Shown piece after piece: positions 59,184-64,000 of a stretch of DNA of 64,000 bases. The notes beneath the pieces were generated by a model. The model did not search any database and was not told the DNA's origin. It saw only the letters and a list, made by a program, of their open reading frames with translations. The DNA comes from JAXLYX01 sp046351215 (GTDB taxonomy: Bacteria; Myxococcota_A; Polyangia; Polyangiales; Houyiibacteriaceae): assembly GCA_046351215.1 (NCBI GenBank), contig JAXLYX010000017.1:91540-155539 (forward strand), in the 5' to 3' direction. The position numbers were made by a program, and so were the translations under genes. The stretch's first letter is position 1; the number at the start of each line of letters is the position of its first letter.

Positions 59184-60461
59184 ATGCCCAAACTGAACTC
59201 CCCGAGCGATGTCGTCTCCTACGTGAAGTCCGGCCAGCGCGTTTTCGTGCACGGCGGGGCCGCCACACCGAACGTCCTGCTCGACGCGCTCGTCGAACAG
59301 GCGGACCGCCTCGAGAACGTGGAGCTCATCCACCTCCACACCTTCGGCCCCGCGAAGTACGCGAGCGAGCAGTACGCGAAGAGCTTCCGCGTCGCGAACC
59401 TCTTCGTCGGCGAGAACCTCCGGCCGCTCATCGGCACGGATCGCGTCGACTACCTGCCCTGCTTTCTGTCCGAGATCCCGGCGCTCTTCCGCTCGCGCCG
59501 GCGGCCCCTGGACGTCGCCCTGATCAACGTCTCGCCGCCGGACAAGCACGGCTTCTGCACGCTCGGTGTGAGCGTCGACATCGCGCGCGCCGCGATCGAG
59601 ACCGCCGGCATCATCCTCGCGCAGGTGAACCATCGGATGCCCCGCTGCCACGGCGAGGGCTTCATCCACCTGAACGAGATCACGGCCTGGGTCGAGGTCG
59701 ACGCGCCCCTCCCGGCGCTCCCGATCAGCGAGCCGAGCCCGATCGAGCGGGCGATCGGCAGCCACGCGGCCTCCCTCGTCGAGGACGGAGCCACGCTCCA
59801 GATGGGCATCGGCGCGGTGCCGGACGCCGTGCTCGACGCCCTCCACGATCGCCGTCACCTCGGCATCCACACCGAGATGTGGTCCGACGGCGCGCTGCGC
59901 CTCATCAAGTCGGGCGCGGTCGACGGCACGCAGAAGACCAGCCACACGGGCCAGGTCGTCTCCGGCTTCGTGATGGGCTCGCAGGACGTCTACGACTACC
60001 TCGACGACAACCCGGAGGCGGTCCAGCTCGACATCGCGTACGTGAACAACCCGACCGTCATCTCGCACAACCCGAAGGTCACGGCGATCAACTCCGCCGT
60101 CGAGGTCGACCTCACGGGCCAGGTCTGCGCCGACTCGATCGGCCACCGCATCATCTCGGGCGTGGGCGGCCAGATGGACTTCATCCGCGGCGCGAGCCTC
60201 TCCAAGGGCGGAAAGCCGATCATCGCCCTCCCGAGCCGCACGCGGAAGGACGAGACGCGCATCGTCCCGACCCTGAAGAGCGGCGCGGGCGTCGTCACGA
60301 CGCGGGCGCACGTGCACTTCGTCGTGTCGGAATTCGGCGTCGCCGATCTCTACGGAAAGACGCTGAACGAGCGCGCCCAGGCGATGATCGCCATCGCGCA
60401 TCCGGACGACCGCGAGATGCTCGACCGGGCGTGGCGCGAGGTCCGGCGGAAGATCGGCTGA
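59184..60461 (+). CDS. Acetyl-CoA hydrolase/4-hydroxybutyrate CoA-transferase family protein
   Basis: A 425-residue class I CoA-transferase of the acetate/4-hydroxybutyrate type. It moves CoA between acyl groups, using acetyl-CoA or succinyl-CoA as donor. Family segments are QRVFVHGGAATPNVLLDAL, LINVSPPDKHGFCTLGVSVD, the catalytic Glu area LGIHTEMWSDGALRLI, and the late GVGGQMDFIRGASLSKGGKP. Length is standard (about 430). The gene was followed by an intrinsic terminator into which an IS has inserted; the CDS itself is intact. Confidence 0.92.
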   Translation: MPKLNSPSDVVSYVKSGQRVFVHGGAATPNVLLDALVEQADRLENVELIHLHTFGPAKYASEQYAKSFRVANLFVGENLRPLIGTDRVDYLPCFLSEIPALFRSRRRPLDVALINVSPPDKHGFCTLGVSVDIARAAIETAGIILAQVNHRMPRCHGEGFIHLNEITAWVEVDAPLPALPISEPSPIERAIGSHAASLVEDGATLQMGIGAVPDAVLDALHDRRHLGIHTEMWSDGALRLIKSGAVDGTQKTSHTGQVVSGFVMGSQDVYDYLDDNPEAVQLDIAYVNNPTVISHNPKVTAINSAVEVDLTGQVCADSIGHRIISGVGGQMDFIRGASLSKGGKPIIALPSRTRKDETRIVPTLKSGAGVVTTRAHVHFVVSEFGVADLYGKTLNERAQAMIAIAHPDDREMLDRAWREVRRKIG

Positions 60462-60485
60462 CGTTTCCGTCAGGTTTCTCGGGGC

Positions 60486-60538
60486 GTCGGGAGCGGGAGC
60501 CGAGGGCCGAGGGCCCGGCCGAGGCTCCCGACTTTTTT
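60486..60538 (+). terminator. Intrinsic terminator of CoA-transferase gene, interrupted at its T-tract by an IS
   Basis: GTCGGGAGC (60486-60494) pairs with GCTCCCGAC (60524-60532); an alternative CGGGAGCC/GGCTCCCG stem encloses further GGCC pairs. A run of six T follows (60533-60538), directly followed by the left inverted repeat of the IS. The eight bases ACTTTTTT are the duplicated target and reappear at the right end. Confidence 0.8.
60531..60538. repeat. Target site duplication, left copy
   Basis: ACTTTTTT directly outside the left IS end, identical to 61920-61927. Eight bp is the usual ISL3-family duplication length. Confidence 0.9.
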
Positions 60539-60562
60539 GGCTCTCCTGACGTAGCCGTGGGT
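60539..60562 (+). repeat. IS left inverted repeat
   Basis: Twenty-four bp beginning GGCTCTCCTGACG and ending CCGTGGGT; two mismatches to the right repeat, both within the central triplet (TAG versus GAC). Confidence 0.9.
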
Positions 60563-60645
60563 GGCCTCGGAGGCTGAAACGAGCGCGCACCCCCCGTTCG
60601 CCGCAGGATTCGGTTGTCTAGGCCGGAACCAAGAGGTGGCGGGGA

Positions 60646-61896
60646 GTGCGCAACGCGAGGATGTTGCTTCGCGCGTTCGGTGTCGAGCGCGCCGTGCTGG
60701 AAGATGTGCGGTGGTCGGGGGCGAGCCCGGAGGGCGCCGCCCTGGTGCTCCGAGTCCGCCCTACTCGGAAGGAGGAGGGGCGGTGCTCGCAGTGCGGTCG
60801 ACACTGTCCCGGGTACGACCGCGGCGACGGGGTTCGGTCGTGGCGGTCGCTCGACTTCGGGCTTCAGGAGACGCGCATCGAGGCCGAGGCGCCGCGTGTG
60901 CGGTGTCCCGAGCACGGCGTCGTCGTGCAGCGCGTACCGTGGGCGCGACCGGGGAGCTCGTTCACGCGCGCGTTCGAGGACCAGGTCACGTGGCTCGCGG
61001 TGCGCACGGACAAGACCACGCTCGCGTCGCTGCTGCGCATCGCGTGGCGGACCGTCGGGAAGATTCTCGAACGCGTCGCGAAGAGCATGCGCGCGACGTT
61101 CGACCCCTTCGCGAACGTCACGCGCATCGGCATCGACGAGGTCTCCTACCGCAAGGGGCATCGCTACCTCACAGTCGTCGTCGACCACGATTCCGGCAGG
61201 CTCTTGTGGGCGAGCCCTGGGAAGGACGAGGCAACCCTCGGTCGCTTCTTCGATGCTCTCGGTCCTGAACGCTCCCGCAAGATCGAGCTCGTCAGCGCGG
61301 ACGCGGCCTCGTGGATTCCGAACGTCATCCGCGAACGGTGCCCGAACGCGACGCTCTGCATGGACCCGTTCCACGTCGTGCAGTGGGCCACGAAGGCCCT
61401 CGACGAGGTGCGACGCTCGGTGTGGAACGACCTCCGGCGCGGCGGTCAGAAGGCGAGCGCGAAGTCGCTCAAGGGGGCCCGCTGGGCGCTCTGGAAGAAC
61501 CCCGAGGACCTCACGAGGGAACAACGCGTCAGCCTCGTGAGCATCGAACGGGAGAACCGGCCCCTCTACCGTGCCTACCTCCTCAAAGAGCACCTGCGCG
61601 ACGTCTTCAAGCACCAGGGACAGCAGGCCGTGAACATGCTCGACTACTTCGTCGCCTGGGCCTCGCGCTCGAGGCTCGCCCCCTTCGTGAAGCTCGCTCG
61701 TTCGATTCGCGACAAGCGCGACACCATCGTCGCCACGCTCACGCTCCGGCTCTCGAACGCCCGCGTCGAGGCGGCAAACACCAAGCTCAGGCTCCTCACC
61801 CGACTGGCCTTCGGGTTTCACTCCCACGAGCCCCTCATCGCGCTCGCCATGCTCAAGCTCGGAGGACTCTGCCCGCCGCTACCGGGGAGGAAATGA
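60646..61896 (+). CDS. ISL3-family transposase
   Basis: A 416-residue transposase. The N-terminal zinc finger region (CSQCGRHCPGYD and VRCPEHG) is followed by a helix-turn-helix-like part. The DDE core comes next: first Asp in IGIDEVSYRKGHRYLTVV, second in LCMDPFHVVQWA, and the Glu in LSNARVEAANTKLR near the C-terminus (FGFHSHEPLI follows). This matches the DDE_Tnp_ISL3 layout. The GTG at 60646 is taken as start; an in-frame ATG five codons later is an alternative. No frameshift or stop is seen. Confidence 0.93.
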   Translation: MRNARMLLRAFGVERAVLEDVRWSGASPEGAALVLRVRPTRKEEGRCSQCGRHCPGYDRGDGVRSWRSLDFGLQETRIEAEAPRVRCPEHGVVVQRVPWARPGSSFTRAFEDQVTWLAVRTDKTTLASLLRIAWRTVGKILERVAKSMRATFDPFANVTRIGIDEVSYRKGHRYLTVVVDHDSGRLLWASPGKDEATLGRFFDALGPERSRKIELVSADAASWIPNVIRERCPNATLCMDPFHVVQWATKALDEVRRSVWNDLRRGGQKASAKSLKGARWALWKNPEDLTREQRVSLVSIERENRPLYRAYLLKEHLRDVFKHQGQQAVNMLDYFVAWASRSRLAPFVKLARSIRDKRDTIVATLTLRLSNARVEAANTKLRLLTRLAFGFHSHEPLIALAMLKLGGLCPPLPGRK

Positions 61897-61919
61897 CCCA
61901 CGGGTCCGTCAGGAGAGCC
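61896..61919 (-). repeat. IS right inverted repeat
   Basis: Twenty-four bp; read on the minus strand it starts GGCTCTCCTGACG and ends CCGTGGGT. Confidence 0.9.
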
Positions 61920-61927
61920 ACTTTTTT
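61920..61927. repeat. Target site duplication, right copy
   Basis: ACTTTTTT, identical to 60531-60538, followed by TGGGGGG of the original flank. Confidence 0.9.
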
Positions 61928-62016
61928 TGGGGGGGAGATCGAATCCCCATCCATTTCTCCCGAAAGGAGGGATACGAATTGCGCGTCGTCGTCCCGTCGA
62001 CCGACACGAGGAGACC

Positions 62017-62664
62017 TTGATCCACCCGTCGACCGAGTTGCGCTACGTCAGTCCCACCGTCGGCCATGGCGTCTTCGCCACGGCCTTCATCCCGAAGGGG
62101 ACGTTCCTCTGGGTGCTCGACCCCTGGGATCGCATCCTCTCCGCCGACGAGGTGAGAGCGCTGCCGCCGATGCTGCGCTCCGCCGTCGAGCGCTGGGCCT
62201 ACGTCGACCCGACCGGCAGCTACGTCTTCTGCTGGGACTTCGGGCGCTACATGAACCACTCGTGCCGACCCGCGACGCGCGGCATCGGCGACGCCTTCGA
62301 GATCGCCGTGCGGGACATCCACCCCGGCGACGAGCTGACCTGCGAGTACGGCATCCTGAACCTCGGGCGGAGCTTCGACTGCGCCTGCGGCCAGCCGAAC
62401 TGCCGGGGACAGGTCGGCCCGGACGACCTCGAGCACCTCTTCACGAAGTGGGACACGGAGACGGCGGACGCGTGGGCGCACGCGCGCCACGTCGCCCAGC
62501 CGCTGGTTCCCTTCGTCAAGGCCGGCCCCCGCGACGTGCCGATCCTCGAGGCGCTCGCCTCGGGCGCGGACGTCGCCCTGCCCTCGTCGCGCGACTACCG
62601 GCACCACTCCCGTCGCGATGCGAACCGGGGCGAGGGTCTCTGGTCCCTGGCGGAGGCGGGCTGA
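62017..62664 (+). CDS. SET-domain protein-lysine methyltransferase-like protein 1
   Basis: A 215-residue SET-domain protein. It has the N-terminal substrate/SAM strand ELRYVSPTVGHGVFATAFIPKG, the pseudoknot RYMNHSCRPA with NHSC for SAM binding, the late tyrosine in ELTCEYG, and a post-SET-like zinc cluster CACGQPNCRG. The I-SET segment is short. The TTG start is chosen because it follows GAGGAG closely and aligns with the paralogue's start (LIHPSTELRY versus VIHPDTELRY). Bacterial SET proteins can methylate host or own proteins; the target here is unknown. It lies 89 bp after the IS. Confidence 0.87.
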   Translation: MIHPSTELRYVSPTVGHGVFATAFIPKGTFLWVLDPWDRILSADEVRALPPMLRSAVERWAYVDPTGSYVFCWDFGRYMNHSCRPATRGIGDAFEIAVRDIHPGDELTCEYGILNLGRSFDCACGQPNCRGQVGPDDLEHLFTKWDTETADAWAHARHVAQPLVPFVKAGPRDVPILEALASGADVALPSSRDYRHHSRRDANRGEGLWSLAEAG

Positions 62665-62665
62665 C

Positions 62666-63241
62666 GTGATCCATCCCGACACCGAGCTCCGCTACCTCGA
62701 TCCCGTCGTCGGCCACGGCGTGTTCGCGACGAAGCGCATCCCCCGTGGGACGATCGTCTGGGCGAAGGATCCGCTCGACCGCGTCTTCAGCCCGGCGGAG
62801 GTTGCCGCGCTCGGCGAGGCGTTCCGTCCCCTCGTCGAGCACTGCACCTTCGCCGACGAGGAGGGCCGCCGCGTCCTCTGCTGGGACCTCGGCCGGTACA
62901 TGAACCACTCCTGCCGCCCGACCTGCGCCGGCACCGACTTCGGCTTCGAGGTGGCCCTCCGCGACATCGAGGCCGGCGAGCAGCTGACGAACGACTACGG
63001 AACGCTCCACATCGAGGCGTCCGAGGGGTTCGCCTGCCGCTGCGGCGAGCCCGGCTGCCGCGGCGCCATCGCGCCCGACGACGGAGCGGGCGGGCGCCTC
63101 GCCAAGGATCTCGCCGCCGCGCTGGCCTGCACCGCCGCCGTGCCCCAGCCGCTCTCGGAGCTCGTCTCGCCGGAGGTCTTGGCCGCGGCCTACCACCTCG
63201 TGGGGCTGCCCCTTCCGTCGGAGCAGGCGCGCGTCGCCTGA
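62666..63241 (+). CDS. SET-domain protein-lysine methyltransferase-like protein 2
   Basis: A 191-residue tandem paralogue of the preceding SET protein, starting with GTG one base after its stop. It keeps ELRYLDPVVGHGVFATKRIPRG, RYMNHSCRPT, QLTNDYGTLH and the post-SET cysteines CRCGEPGCRG. The C-terminal regions of the two proteins differ beyond the post-SET cluster, suggesting different targets after duplication. Coupled expression is likely. No chromatin-like protein gene is nearby. Confidence 0.87.
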   Translation: MIHPDTELRYLDPVVGHGVFATKRIPRGTIVWAKDPLDRVFSPAEVAALGEAFRPLVEHCTFADEEGRRVLCWDLGRYMNHSCRPTCAGTDFGFEVALRDIEAGEQLTNDYGTLHIEASEGFACRCGEPGCRGAIAPDDGAGGRLAKDLAAALACTAAVPQPLSELVSPEVLAAAYHLVGLPLPSEQARVA

Positions 63242-63257
63242 GGAGCGACGCGCTCGC

Positions 63258-63974
63258 TCAGAAGCGCAGGACGAGGCCCGACCCGGCGCCGTGCCCCACG
63301 GGATCCACCCAGGGCCGGAACGAGAAGGTCGGCCCGTTCGGCCCGCGTGGCTGAGCGCGACAGAGCGCGAGCGTCGTCTGCCGATGGGCGACGAGGAGGA
63401 TCCAGCCGATGAGCTGGCCTCCCGGGATGAACGAGAAGACCAGCGAGGCCGTCGCGAGCCCGCGTCGATGCGGGGTGATGCCGAGGTGGCGGAGCTGCCC
63501 CGAGGCGACCATCGCGCCCGAGCTGCCGATGATCTGGAAGGTCGCGGCCGTGCCGTACCCGGCGACCATGGCGGCGAGGCCGGTCGATCGCTCGTCCGAG
63601 TCCGATGCCTTCACGTAGATGTAGAGGCCCATCACGCTCATCGCGATCCCGATCGGACCGATGATCGTGCCCCATCGCTCGATCGCGAGGCCGCGCGAAG
63701 CCCGCCAGAGCCGCTCGTCGCGCTCGGGGGAGAAGGGGTCGGTGTGAGCCGCTTCCCCGAGGAGGGTGGGCGTGGGCGTGGCGGCGGGCGCGGGGACGAG
63801 CGAGGTCGAGGGAGTCTCCTCGACCACCTCGATCGGGCCTCCGGGCGTCCCCTCCTCCACGATCACGGTGTCCCCGGGCGAGCCCTGCTCGGGCGGAGGC
63901 ATCGCATGCGCCGCGTGCGGCACCGCACAAGCGACGAGGCCGAAGGCGACTCCGAGGCGCACGAACGACGTCAT
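63258..63974 (-). CDS. Hypothetical membrane protein
   Basis: A 238-residue protein I do not recognise. A signal peptide (VRLGVAFGLVACAVPHAAHA) is followed by a Pro/Glu/Thr-rich linker (25-80), then hydrophobic segments IIGPIGIAMSVMGLYIYV, GLAAMVAGYGTAATFQIIG and LVFSFIPGGQLIGWILLV. The pattern resembles small myxobacterial integral proteins of unknown role with a periplasmic linker. It converges with the second SET gene (16 bp apart). TAGCTC upstream of the ATG may be a -10 element. Confidence 0.75.
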   Translation of the reverse strand: MTSFVRLGVAFGLVACAVPHAAHAMPPPEQGSPGDTVIVEEGTPGGPIEVVEETPSTSLVPAPAATPTPTLLGEAAHTDPFSPERDERLWRASRGLAIERWGTIIGPIGIAMSVMGLYIYVKASDSDERSTGLAAMVAGYGTAATFQIIGSSGAMVASGQLRHLGITPHRRGLATASLVFSFIPGGQLIGWILLVAHRQTTLALCRAQPRGPNGPTFSFRPWVDPVGHGAGSGLVLRF

Positions 63975-64000
63975 GCCTCGGAGCTACGCACGTCCGCCCC

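Larger units (their letters stand above)
60539..61919 (+). mobile_element. Complete ISL3-family insertion sequence
   Basis: A 1381-bp element bounded by 24-bp inverted repeats with 22 matches (both ends start GGCTCTCCTGACG), carrying a single transposase gene and flanked by a perfect 8-bp duplication ACTTTTTT. All parts are intact, so the insertion is recent and the element may be active. The right repeat overlaps the transposase stop codon by one base. Confidence 0.93.

Overview
The window looks like chromosome from a high-GC member of the Myxococcota (Polyangiales or Sandaracinus-like deltaproteobacteria). The support is very high GC with strong third-position bias, a secreted protein ending in a MYXO-CTERM-type tail (57496-59052), many short lipoproteins, GTG and TTG starts, and bacterial SET-domain proteins. 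This placement is inference. I recognise 62 protein genes, one intact insertion sequence, and no tRNA, rRNA or CRISPR array.

Layout. 1-5.6 kb: partial glpD, cysC (APS kinase), a DUF72 protein, two secreted proteins built of phage tail-collar-like repeats, and a beta-propeller lipoprotein. 5.7-13.6 kb: a tightly coupled eight-gene minus-strand operon (sulfotransferase, glycosyltransferase, alpha/beta-hydrolase-like protein, PIG-L deacetylase, GNAT, HlyD-type adaptor, ABC ATPase, ABC-2 permease). It reads as a make-and-export route for a sulfated, acyl- or glycosyl-modified metabolite. Upstream is an unusual 0.8-kb gene-free region with a palindromic TTGCGCAA array. 14.4-16.6 kb: a Tat-targeted small subunit plus GMC oxidoreductase. 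16.6-19.6 kb: mltG, ruvX and a UbiB-like kinase. 19.7-24.5 kb: a protein with two cyclic-nucleotide-binding-like domains, a GT2 glycosyltransferase with an extra Rossmann domain, and a 777-residue fusion of a dead isochorismatase fold, a kinase and a tyrosine phosphatase.

24.6-37 kb is mainly housekeeping: thrC, smpB, sthA, a ComF-type protein, rlmH, rsfS and proA, mixed with lipoproteins of unknown role and a degenerate nucleotidase. 37-40.2 kb: a MacAB-type efflux system. 40.2-46.5 kb: an SDR and a PEP-mutase/isocitrate-lyase-family enzyme, a propeller protein, a PI-PLC-like lipoprotein and a MATE pump. 46.7-51.1 kb: an MBOAT acyltransferase with two SGNH-type proteins, likely O-acetylating an extracellular polymer. 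51.1-57.5 kb: Nudix, DUF445, purU, YwiC-like, hemerythrin, and a DUF455 ferritin-like/ATP-grasp pair. 57.5-64 kb: a beta-helix MYXO-CTERM protein, a CoA-transferase, a complete ISL3-type element with 8-bp target duplication inserted at the CoA-transferase terminator, two tandem SET-domain proteins, and a membrane protein.

Regulation. At least eleven first-in-operon genes carry a TAnnnT hexamer only 6-10 nt before the start codon, which predicts leaderless or near-leaderless transcripts. Other genes are linked by ATGA or GTGA overlaps, so translational coupling within operons appears to be the rule.
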